A DNA stretch of 64,000 nucleotides from Strongylocentrotus purpuratus (lineage: Eukaryota > Echinodermata > Echinoidea > Camarodonta > Strongylocentrotidae): contig NW_022145599.1 in assembly GCF_000002235.5 (NCBI RefSeq), positions 27,169,856 through 27,233,855 of the forward strand, given 5' to 3'. Positions 23,201 through 35,400 of this stretch are shown here, one piece after another (position 1 is the stretch's first letter; the number at the start of each line of letters is the position of its first letter). Under the pieces are notes generated by a model. The model had not been told where the DNA came from, ran no database searches, and saw only the letters and a program-made list of their open reading frames with translations. A program made the translations under genes and the position numbers.

Positions 23201-26200
23201 AGGTCACACGTTGCAGTCCACGTTCTCATCGTGCAAATCTAAAAGTCCCTAATATTGATTTACTGGTCGAGGTTCATTATTTGCTGACAACGAAAAACTT
23301 CTCCAGGCCATGACCATGTTTCTGCCCTTGCCCGATCGCCTCCAGCTCCAGCAGACATGGCGCGGCAGCGTGCACACGCACCGCTACTAACGGCGCAGTA
23401 GGCCTATAACCACTGCTGACGGCGGCACTGCACTGCGAGCTGAATCGGTAATAATAGGCCTACTCATAAAACGAGAAATCTTGCACGCTAATCTTAGTTC
23501 CATTTCATTGGTTTAAGGTTTGAAAATTGAAACTCAATATTGTGTTAAAGTTATAACAGAAAAGATTATCTTTATTTTATAATTCCACCGGGGCGATTTT
23601 TAATTTTGCAATTGCCCCCGTGAGCAACCTGACGGGGGCGATTTTGTAGCTCACGGGGGCGAATCGCCCACCGCCCCCGTGTATTTTGAGCGCTGCTTGT
23701 ATACAAACATTTCAAGGCTCCGACTCGAAGGCCCAGGTTTAAAATCAGCTGGCTGATCTCACATTCACATTCATATTGTCCGAACCTCGCGAGTCTTCTC
23801 ATTCTATTATATCCCAAGTTGGCCACTCAATATTCAAATTTGCATCTTCTTTTTTATCTTTATATAACAAATTGAAATCCAACTTTCACGTACATTTTTG
23901 AATCTTGATGTCCATCCCCTCTTTCTTGTTTTTCTTCTTTTTTCTGTCTTTTTCCCCTTTTACCAATATTTTTTACCTCCATATTTTAAGGGTAGTCATA
24001 CTATCAAGCTTTGCTTACTTTGTCAACCCTCCTGTTTGATGTTTTTGATTAGTTACAGCCAGCCTTACTTTATTCTACATATATTCTTTTGTCATGTGTA
24101 AATTTGCAATGTTTATTTGTTATATATTGTAAAAATGCAAAAGAAAAAGAAAATCAAACAGAAATAAATGAATAAATCAAAATCAAATAAATTAAATTTA
24201 TTCATTCATATTTGTTAATATATTTTTACCAGAGCTCTGTGTTTTTCCATGAAAGTAATGTCTTGTACTTTACATTTAACTTGTATCAGTTTGATAGAAT
24301 ATACACAGATTTATTAACATTTCTGCATGTAATTAGCAAGTCTATGATTTATTAATTGATGTGTTCTATCTTTGACATTACTATTTGCTGCCAATACTTG
24401 ATGATTAACAACAAGAATGATTTTAAATTAACCCAATGACTATACACTGTATCATCTGATTCCCAGTGCTCGTTATAGGGATCACCCAGTTCTTTTTTGT
24501 TTCATTTTTGTCATGGCTTTCTAGCTTCCAGTGCTGGATCACACTCGACTTGATAGCCCCCAAGCTTATAAAGCTGCCATGGTGTGTTTAGTAGCCCTCA
24601 CACAGGCCTATGTATGGTGTGAAGGGGAGGATGGAATTCCTGAGGTAATTAGGCTTAATTAGTTTTCAAGATTTTTGCTATCATTTATTCATTTTGTAAT
24701 CTTCATGCCTTTAAAATTAGTCCCAATGCTGCAGCATATATATATGTACATGTGAGTGGCCTTGCTAGGGCAGCCATTAATTTTGACGGAATCAGCATCA
24801 TTATAGGGGGAGGGAGCCCGGTTCTTAAAGGATGAAATTAACAAGCTGTTTGATGATCAAGGGGAGGATGTGGGATGGGGTTGAATTTGTTACGTTCTAT
24901 TCCACCTCCTTCTTTTACTCTTTTTTAATCTTTTTTTAAATTTTCTTTTTTTTATGAATTTATATGTTTTTACCATTTGAGTTTCCATCTGAGAGGGGGG
25001 GGGGGGGGGGAGGGGTACTGGATCCCCTGTACCCCAAAGAGCTTCACGACTGTTACTTGTCACAGGTTTTTTTTCTTCAAAATAAAAAAATGTATATCAT
25101 AGAAACTTTTTTATATTGGGTACCGGTATACTCTGGAGAAGCTCATTACGCAAGGTCATGTTGAGGGTCAATGGAAACATGGTAGGCCAAAAGTTAATGA
25201 GGCCAAAAGTTTAATGGGCTGATGGAATACAAGAGATTACTGGCATAAACATCTTCACATCAGCTATAATCGCTATGCTGTAGGATAGAAGTGGTTGGAA
25301 TTTTATCATCAGTAGGGTCACAAAGGGTCAGTCAGACTCGTAGGACGACAAACGATACTTGGCAGATAATTAGAAGAATTCACTCTTGGAAATTTAAATA
25401 TCTAGCTGTATCAAAAGAGATGTAGTCTTTGGCTTATGACAGAATATTTGTACGCCTGTTAGGAATGGACTTTGATCAGGAATTGAAAATAAAAGAAGAG
25501 AAAAGGTGCCCTGCAGTATTAGTACAGGCACACTGGTTATACTGCAGACCTCTCCCCACTTTTAGTCTTAATTTTTTTTTTTTAATGGGTATGTATTGTA
25601 TGGCTGAATAATATATCAAGATTGAATAAGGAATTGTTAATGCAGCCTACAATGTAAGTACATTTTAAATGGAGATGATTTTGAAATCAATACATTCAAC
25701 ATTATCATTTTATTTTACTTTGCTGCATTATTTTTTCCCCCGGTAATTTCCTTCTAATAAAGGTCCTACCTCGATGTCTTGCTGTCCCTTTAGCAGCTGT
25801 AGCAGACTATCTTCAAGTACCTCCGTCCATGCACTCGTACAGTTTTGGTCTCATCAATTGGAAACTCACAGATCCAGACGGGAAAGTAGAACTCGAGTAC
25901 GTTTTTCTTTACACAGCTACATGTATAGTTACCACCAATGTGACAATGAAATAAACCGATTCTTTGACCACGTAAATAATAAATGCACAAAATTGAATAT
26001 GGACAAAATGCTGTTAGACCAGTTGGATAATACACAAACTGTAAAGACGAAGTATATAAAACTAAGATTGAACATGGAGCCACTGACATTTAAAATAAAC
26101 AAGCTTGCCGCCTGTGTCTTTGATTCTTCCCCATTCCCCCAGCAATTTAGAAACGCTTGTGCAAATCTGTGGAGGGTCTGATGAATCCTGGTTCTTCTGC

Positions 26201-26421
26201 ACAGCAACCCAGGTGGAATTAGACTTTGCTCCAGCCCTTAACAGTATGATAGAAGCACAGAAGGTAATTAAAGAAAAACTGGAATAATTTGTTGTTGAAT
26301 ATTTTGTTTTTGTTGGTGGATTTTTCCTCAAAATACTTGAACCCTAAAACAGAAAGGAAGGGAGTTTAATATAGAGAGAGTGAGGGAGGGAGGGAAGGAG
26401 GGATGGATGTTGGAGAAAGGT

Positions 26422-26474
<53 letters not shown>

Positions 26475-26513
26475 GATAGACAGATAGGTAGATATATAGA
26501 CAAAGAGGGGGAA

Positions 26514-26549
<36 letters not shown>

Positions 26550-26855
26550 GGGAGGAAACAAGCAAGCAAAAGCCAAGGGAGGAAGGAGGAAAGAGGGGAT
26601 AATAGGAAAAAAAAAGAGGGAAACAGAGAGAGAGAGAGATTCAAGGGAGAGGAGGAGAAAGATGAATAGATCAGAGCAATAATAATAACAATTATATAGC
26701 GCTCAATACATTGATCCAACGATGTGCCTAAGCGCTTTACAGGTATATTATTACCCCGGTTGTCGGAGAGATAGAGATAGAGATAGAGAAAGGAAAAAAA
26801 TAGTGACAGAGGAAAAGCAGGGTCAAGATATTAATTGGTAGGACCTAGGAGATAC

Positions 26856-26894
<39 letters not shown>

Positions 26895-29875
26895 AGAAAA
26901 ATAAATCTCATAATTAAGTACAGTGTTTTTTTTTTTTTTTTTTTTGTGGCAGTCTTTGAAGCAAAACTTTTCAATTTTTGTAGCGTATGTTTAAATTGCA
27001 ATTGTGATGATTTGACCTTTTTGATCCTTAATCTAACCAAGTTTTCTTCCAGATAATTGTCTCCCCTTGTAGCATTGAAGTGTGAATATTTGATGAGAAA
27101 CGCTTATGCTATCAATCAAAGTTTCTGTGATGGAATGGATTTTGTAACAATTTGATTGCATTACTATTTTCAGTGTCAAAGTGTGTGGGCAGAACAGAAA
27201 CCTTAAAGGGGTACGTCCAACATGGCATCAAGTTGATTTTAATCACAGTAGAAAAATCAGAGAAACAGATCACTGAAAGTGTGCGAAAAAAATAATGAAA
27301 TTGCTTGGGAAAGTTTAAAAGTATCTTCACCTATGATGAGGTGCAATGGTAAACCGCAGCTTTTTTTCTGTGAACTAAATGAATGGCGAGTGAGGATGAA
27401 AAGGTAGCTGTGTGCAGCAACGGTCTTATGCGTACTCGCTGTGTTGTATAAACATACAAAAACGTGAAGTGCTGTACACCTAAAACACTCCTGCAGTTGT
27501 AGTTTAATAGCCATGTGTGAACAAGCCTTTAAAGTTGTGATTTATGATAGACAAATTGGCTGCAGGCTTTCATGACGAAACACCCTGAGTCGTGCACGTC
27601 ATTTGTTACCAATTTCAAAATATGGCTTAAGGCATCAGGTGGGGCACAATTGCAAAACTGAAAGGTTAATGCAAGGGTTTGAACCAAAGGTTATTTGGTG
27701 ATTGTTTTGTTTTATTTCTGTAATGATTTAAAATGGTACACTCAATCATTACACATTTTCCTGCTTTTCCCTGTCGTTTTTTACTTTTTTCCTTGTTTGC
27801 CACTTCTTTTGGCATTATCTCGAAATAAACATCTTTTTTCACTTTTCTGAGATTTTTTCTCACCTCTCCCTTCAAAAATCTGTCTTCCTCACTTAAGTGT
27901 AATGTTTCTATCGGTAATCTCTTTTTCGTAGGCCGTCGTTGACAAGGATGTGCACAAGATGATCAAAGAGTTGCAGACAATAGAGGGAGCTGTACACAAG
28001 ATGAAAAACAGTTTTAGCAAGATGATTGGTAATCAAAGAGTAGTACGATGTTATTTTTCTAATACCCCATTCACAGTGGCCTCAAACACCGCGACAGCAG
28101 CGGGACTGTCCCGCTGCTGTCGCGGTGTTGTCTTCAGTGTGAAGGCTCGGACCCGTTATAAACTATCGCGGGATAACACCGCCTAGCGATAACGCCGACA
28201 CAAACTATCGCTAGGGACGCCTAGCTACAGCAGCGGGACAGTCCCGCTGCTGTCGCGGTGTTTACTCAGTGTGAAGGCTTTCCGCTATAACACCGCGACA
28301 AACACGTGTGATTTGTTTACTTACCTATCACTGACCTCTTTTCTACAGCAACGGGGAACATAAAGTGAAATAGAAATAAAGTAACCAGTGGATTCAAATT
28401 GATTTTATTATTATGTAGGTATTATAATTATCCAAATAAAAATATTTCACACTTCAAAAAATTAAAATATTCTGACTGGAAGCAATAAAAATGCTAGTTT
28501 TTTAAAAAGTAATATGATCGAGGATACAAAAAGCATGTTTACCGCGCAATTTCAAGCAAGTATTTCCGGTCATATCGGGGTCACTCGCGGGTCATGAGCC
28601 ATGCATACACGTGTTTGTTACGGAGGTAATAAAAATCACCCGCTGCAGCGTGAATGGGTACATGATATTTATCCCGCTGCTGCAGCGGGATAACTTTTCT
28701 ACTGTGAATGCATTTGTAGCGGTGTTATGGCGGTGTCGCCGCTCCGCTACAACGCCGCTACAAATTTCAAAACCACTGTGAATGGGGTATTAAAGTCTTA
28801 TGTCTGTTTGGAGCCAGAAGGGTGTTAACTCATATACTTTAACACCCTTTCGGCTCTGAACAGATGATTATACATGTATCGTGCATTTAATAAATCATAC
28901 ATTTTAAGTAAATTATAATTAATTTCATTACATTGCAGTCTTGAATTATTGATGACCCGTTTTGGAAAACATTGATATTCAAAGCTGCATCACACTTTTT
29001 GAAAATTCAAGTAAAGTTACTGAGGAGAGAACTGAGCATTCATCATATTTTTTGATTATAACAAATTAGAGAGTTCCCAATCGCATCAAAGTTTAGTGAT
29101 TAATCTGCCACTTTAAGACTTGTATCTAGCCTCTCTCTCCTTTCTCAATCTCTCCCTCATTAACTATTCCTCTAAATATCTTTCATGGACCCCCCCCCCC
29201 CCATTTTCTTACATGTACAGTTTCTAACTCTACCCTATCTGAATCTTTCTCCCTGTTTATCTGGATCTCTTTTTCATCAGTGCCATTTCAAATCCATAAC
29301 CTCTCTTTTCACTAATAACTTCAAGTCTTCCTCATTCCTTTATACCTTGCATCTGATTGTGATGGATAAGATTTCTTGATATTTAGAACGTCACATTCAT
29401 CATCTCTGTATTTCAAATGGGTTCTCAGACTACGAAAGTAATTACAAGTGATAATGAGATAATCCATCAATGTTCCTGTTTTGTGTGTGAAGGCTTTAAT
29501 AGGTGTAAAAAGAAAGAGAGAGAGGGAGGGGGATGAGAGAGGAGAAAGAGGACGGGGGAGGGGGAAAGAGGGAAGAGTGGAGGGGGATTGAGGAAGAAAG
29601 GAAAGGACAGAGGGAGAGAGGAAGGATGGAAGGGGGATTGGAAAGTGAGTGAGGGAACTACCTATCACTGAAATAATATTGGAAAGGGGAACAATGAAGG
29701 ATTATCTCATCATCACTTGTAATTACTTTTGTAATTTGAAGAAGGAGATTGGGAAGGGGAAGGAGGGTAGGAGAGGTGAAAAGAAGGGAGATAGGGAGAA
29801 AGTTAAATAGAGAGGGGTAGGAAGAGAAAAGGGGATGGGAAAAAGTTGTAGAGAAAGAGGGAGGAAAATGGGAAC

Positions 29876-29919
<44 letters not shown>

Positions 29920-29964
29920 GAGAGAGAGACAGAAGAGGAGAGGAGAGGAGATAGGAGAGAAGAT

Positions 29965-30000
<36 letters not shown>

Positions 30001-32439
30001 GAGGGGGCGAGGAGTGATATGGGATGGAGGGAGAAATAAAGGGCGGCAGAAAGTAAGGGAAAGGAAAGAGATATAGTAAGGGGAGGGGCATACTAAGAAA
30101 AATGCTCTAAAAGATATGTACCTTTCATTTTTGGGGTATTTAGAGAATGCATATGAAATTGCAGGAATCAATTTATTGAAAATCAGCCTTAACACCAAAC
30201 TCTCTTTAATCTCATAATTAAGATTTTGTCAAGTAACAACCCTAAGCAGACCCTATAGATTCCCTGGAAAGCCAGTTCAATGTATATCTACAGAACAGTT
30301 CATCTCTTCAGAGCAAGAAAGGCATTAACTTTGAGTGTAATGAGGTAACACTCTTTTTGCTCCAAACAGATCATTTTTTATCCGTTGAAAATTGCCTTCA
30401 ATTTTAAAAATAAAGTGCGATATTATAATCTTGAATTCAGCAGTGAACTCATTTTCTCTACCAGACTATTATTTATACATGTTCATAATTACACTGTAGA
30501 TGAATATTATTACATAACAATTCTTTATTCTCTTTTGTACAGATGGATGCAGGCCTCATGTTTTCTACAATGTATTCAGACCATTCCTAGCTGGGTAAGG
30601 AAGTGACAGAGAATGTGAATTTTCAAGATTTTACGACAATCAATAACACTTTGCGATTTCCAAGAGATAGAATAAGCATCACATTATTCATTTTGTATAA
30701 ATTTCATATAGAATATTGGTACTAAGACAACTTTATAAAAAAAAAAGGAATTTGGCTGGGTGAATTTGAAAGTACATAATTCATTTAATCTAACATTTCC
30801 AGAAATGTCAAAATATGTGCATACACATTAAGGTTATATATGAATAATTCATTGTATATATGTCTCAGGAATGTGTTCAGGAATGTGTTTAGGAATTTTA
30901 GTGCAAATACATGTAATGATAATAATAATAATAATATGTCCATAATTACAGTCCATTTATGTGGTGCAGCTATATGAATAAACTCTACTGGGCTTAATAC
31001 ATAGTATCTTAGATTAATGTCTTAATTACCAAAGGAAATTGGTGCCTGTATGTATTGGTATTGATTTTAAATGTTCTCAGTTCTTTATTTTCTGTTCTAA
31101 GAAATCAAATAGATGAATTACATGGCTTTATTTACAATTTAGCACTATTCTAGGTAATCAAAGTATTATCATCTGTCGAGAGCCAGACGGCTACTATATG
31201 GCATTTAACACAGAGTCAATTGATAGACCCTCTTGCTCTTACCATATGATATACAGATACCAATGTTATTCCATTTGATATAGGCTAATACCTTACATCT
31301 CTTGGTCAGCCCTCTGTCTTCGCTGACAAACTGACTCAGGCGGACATCTGTTTGAAACTGAGTTGCGTCTTTCGGATGGTGAAGTTGAAGGTCGGTCCCC
31401 AGATGTAAATAATCATATCTGATTGATACACATCTGTAGAAACCCAATTACACATACACACACACACACTCACACATCCACAATTAGATATTAATTGACA
31501 AAATTTTGAATAGTTTTCTTCTTTTTTATTTTTGATCAACAGTTGGGATGCACCCGCCTTTAAGAAGAAGGGACTCAAAGGGTTAATCTATGAGGGAGTC
31601 AGTGAAGAGCCACTCTCGGTGAGTATGAATCTGTATATATCAGACATCTTCTTCTGTAAAGATGTGCTAGTTTTGAAGGCATTAACTAAAGGGAATGCGG
31701 ACAAAAGCTATATTGTCTGTTGAGAGTATATTAAAGGCATTATCTCTGTGGATAACGCCTTTGTAGCTTTCAGCAGAGACAATTTTTCTTTGATAATATG
31801 TTTTCATATAAAGTTACCTTTTATCAGTTATCAGTGGCCTGAAAACCCAGAAATTATGATTTTTTATCTTGGAGATACAAGTTTCAATATCTCATTCATG
31901 TGAATTCAGAGTTATCTTGTAAACAGAAAACCTTAATTTACACTGTCCCGATCTTTCGGAATTCTCTTGATGACTCTTTCCAGGGGCGTACGCAGGATTT
32001 TTTCAAGGGGGGGGGTTTTAAAATATTTTGCTCCCGAAAATTTGAAAATCGCGTCGGCCGAAAAGTCGCTCAGTGGGGGGGGGGGGGGGGGTAAGCGGAC
32101 ACTTTTTTTTTTTTTTTTTTGGAGGCCAAAAAAAAACCGCAACGACTCAGCCGGCACAAAAGTCGCTCAGTGAGGGGGGGGGGGGGGGGGGGTAAGCGGA
32201 CACTTTTTTTTTGTTTTTTGGAGGCCAAAAAAAATCGGGGGGTAAGCGGACACTTTTTTTTTTTTTTTGGAGGCCAAAAAAAATCGCAACGACTCAGCCG
32301 GCAGAAAAGTCGCTCAGTGGGGGGGGGGGGGGTAAGCGGACACTTTTTTTTTTTTTTTTGGTCTCAAAATTTCAAAATTTGACATTTTTTTACGTAGGGG
32401 GGGGGGTAAGGTCACCTTATTTAAGTTAGCCGTGGGTAT

Positions 32440-32475
<36 letters not shown>

Positions 32476-35400
32476 AAAAAAAAAAAAAAAAAAGCCAAAG
32501 GGGGGGTTTTAGTTTTTTTTTAGGGGGGTTTACATACATTAAAATACCAAAGGGGGGGGGTTTGAACCCCAAAACACCCCCCCTGCGTACGCCCTGACTC
32601 TTTCAAACACTCACCAAGTCTATTTTCAATTAAACTTAATTCGCAGTTTAATAAAGCTACTTAACACTTAGCAGGCGCGGATCCAGGATTTTTTAGGGGC
32701 GGGGGGCCCAATTTCTTTTTTTTTTGCTCCCGAAAATTTGAAAATCGCGCTGGCCGAAAAGTCGCTCAGTGTGGGGGGGGGGTAAGTACTTTTTGGGGGG
32801 GGGGGCCCTCAAAAATTGAAAATTTGCACCCCCCTTCCTAAATATATGTTGTATCTCCCTCAAGGCCAGTCCATATTATATATGACCTAACTCTATGATT
32901 CATTATTTGTATCATTGATGTCCAGTACACAGGAGGCAGTGCTGCTCAGAGTTCCACGTTACAATGTCTCGACGCTGCTCTAGGTGTAACCCATCAAGAA
33001 TCACAAGGTATAGCTCTTTTTGTTCCTTCACAGTGGTATTCTTGTACGATGAATTGTACAACACATCATAGGCTTCCTAAGAGAATTGCTTTGCTAGAAG
33101 ATTTCCAATAATGATTTTCAATAATCTCTTTATAAGGATATAAAAGTCAGGTGCAATTTTAACAGAATTTATTTTACTTGGTAGATGTTAAAATGTAGGT
33201 TGAAGACATTCTAGTTCAATACCAGTGGTGTAGTAATGGTTGTATAATGGCAGCTGTTGATACATAATAATCCCCTAATTTCCAAAATAATAAAACAATT
33301 CAGTTGCTTTCTTCACCTCTCTGCATGGTGGCCTGGGCGCCATTCTTGCAATTTTGCAAAAAACAATTAGCATCAATTGATTAAAGGATTGCTTTGTGCA
33401 ACACAATAACTTTGCAAAATTATAAGTTTCCGGCCTTCGTTATAGCTCCATGACAACCTTTATCAATCTTGCGCTGGAAACAGTTAAATAATCTTAAAAG
33501 CCTTTGGTATGTCTATCCCATGATAAATTATAATGTGGCATATAAAGAGCTAAAACTCTTCTGGTTTTAAGCAGACAGAGTGATGATATATGTTGTATAT
33601 AACATTCTTATTTTTTTGGATTATCCAAGATGAGTTTAAGTCCTGTCTTTAACCCAACAATGTCATAACGGTTTCATTGTGCTAGTGATGCAGTGTGTGA
33701 TTATCTTTGTTCTTAATTACAGACAAATTGTGCAAGTCCTTTCAGCAGTATATGCCCAAGCCACACAGAGATCTTATAAAGGCTATACAGGAAGGACCAT
33801 CAATAAAAGAATTTGGTAAGGATCAAAACAAGATTGCTTCTGTCAATTTCATACAAGTACATATATAATTATATGCACTCCATTTAAATGTATCATCAAA
33901 TCTTATAATCTGTGAGATTAATTGCTCCTCAATTTATTTTATTAGATGCATTTCATTCCTTTGACAATTTTAAACTTTTGAAATTATTTTTTATCTTTTT
34001 TGTGATGTTTATGATGTGCTATGATGAATTAATTATCGTGATTGGTGAACTTATGCTTGGTGCACCTTGGTTTAATGACGATACCTCAATGCGTTATATT
34101 AAACATTGTGAAAATGGACACCAGACACTCCCATTTCCTGCATCTAAGCACACCCAAACAGATCTAGAGAGGTCCCATTTTTTCAACACAGGTGCATATG
34201 CCTGTCATCATAACCCATTGACTACTGACCACCAGGTTACAGTAGACAATGAGTTAAAACACATTTCCAATACAAAATTATTATTATTATTCATTTTTTC
34301 TTTATAAATCTGTAATTCCAGTTCATAACTCTGGGTCATCAAAAGCAGTCGAGTGCTTCAATAACAGTCTCATGGCAGTCAAAGGTTTCCGAGATATCCA
34401 CCTTCAGATTGTAACTAGGTGAGTTTGGAATACTAAGTCAAAGGATAAAGGATATTTTCGAGTTGCGAGAGGGAGACTGTAATTCCATACAACGTACTGT
34501 CTTGAAGCTGATATTGAAAAGTTGATATTATACATGTAGTAAATAAGAAATATGATTTGGACCACCAAATGCAGAGGTACATGTTAACAAATTTAAAGGT
34601 CTTTGTTTAATTGAGGACATCATACCAGGACAAGGATATTTTAACAATAACCTCTTAGATAGATGATAGATAAATGGTATTTATTGATTCATTTCCATGT
34701 ATCGCAGTTACAAGTAACTGAATTGTGCATGAATAAAACATTGATGGTGAAGACAATTATACATTTCAAGTGATATCACAGTAAAAAGTAATTGAATTGC
34801 ACATGAGTAAATTGCTGGAAAAAAGCAAGAACTTAGGGTTTGAACCGCTCTCGGGCAATTTGTATTGTGGATAGATAGCTGTCAGGGCACATTTATTTGT
34901 CAAAAATGTGGGTCATGGCAACATCCCAGTCCCTTCTAGTGACCAAAGAACATTTAATACCGGGATTTGTAAAGTCATGCTTATATGAGCAACTGGCTCA
35001 CTGGGACTTCATTTTTCCTGCAGAAGGGCATTGAAAAGGGATCAGTTCAGAGGGATTAAAAGTGTATGAAGATGTATAGAGATTGATAAGCTTCAACGAA
35101 AGCATCTTTGTGAGGTTAATCTTCAACATCCCAGTCCCTTCCAGTGTGACTAAAGTAACATTACCAGGATTTTCTTATTTGAGCAACTGGCTCACTGGGA
35201 CTTGAAGTCATGTTTCCTGCAGAAGGGTATTGTGAACAGGGATCAGTTCAGAGGGATTAGAAGTGTATGATAATGTATAGAGATTGATAGGCTTCAAGGA
35301 AAGCATCTTTGTGAGGTTAATCTTCAGTATCTTTGATCTTTTCAGGTACATCATTATCATGTCACAGAAGAGTAATGCGAATAAGAAGTATCTGACGCAG

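Larger units (their letters stand above)
21507..23695. mobile_element. 2.2-kb hAT-like element with perfect 8-bp target duplication
   Basis: Ends are CAGGGCTCAAATTA (21507) and TATTTTGAGCGCTG (ending 23695), an imperfect inverted pair. They are flanked by identical CTTGTATA at 21499-21506 and 23696-23703. CAG...CTG ends with 8-bp duplication fit hAT. Subterminal clusters of short GGGGGCTC/GCCCCCGTGAGC repeats occur near both ends (21530-21606 and 23600-23685). These resemble subterminal transposase-binding repeats. No transposase frame is present. It has taken up at least three younger insertions (21730-22275, 22857-23075, 23112-23250). Confidence 0.8.

Noticed and set aside
24964..25164. Short frame with a G-run-encoded Gly stretch, IDO intron 3
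   Set aside because: Low-complexity G run. No domain, no exon borders fitting the IDO phases.
28060..28792. Regularly repeated short palindromes that could suggest a CRISPR-like array
   Set aside because: The repeats are inverted and variable, with no unique spacers. The whole has transposon-like inverted ends in a eukaryotic intron.
33912..34307. 131-codon frame in IDO intron 10
   Set aside because: No domain. It lies between exons whose junctions fit exactly.
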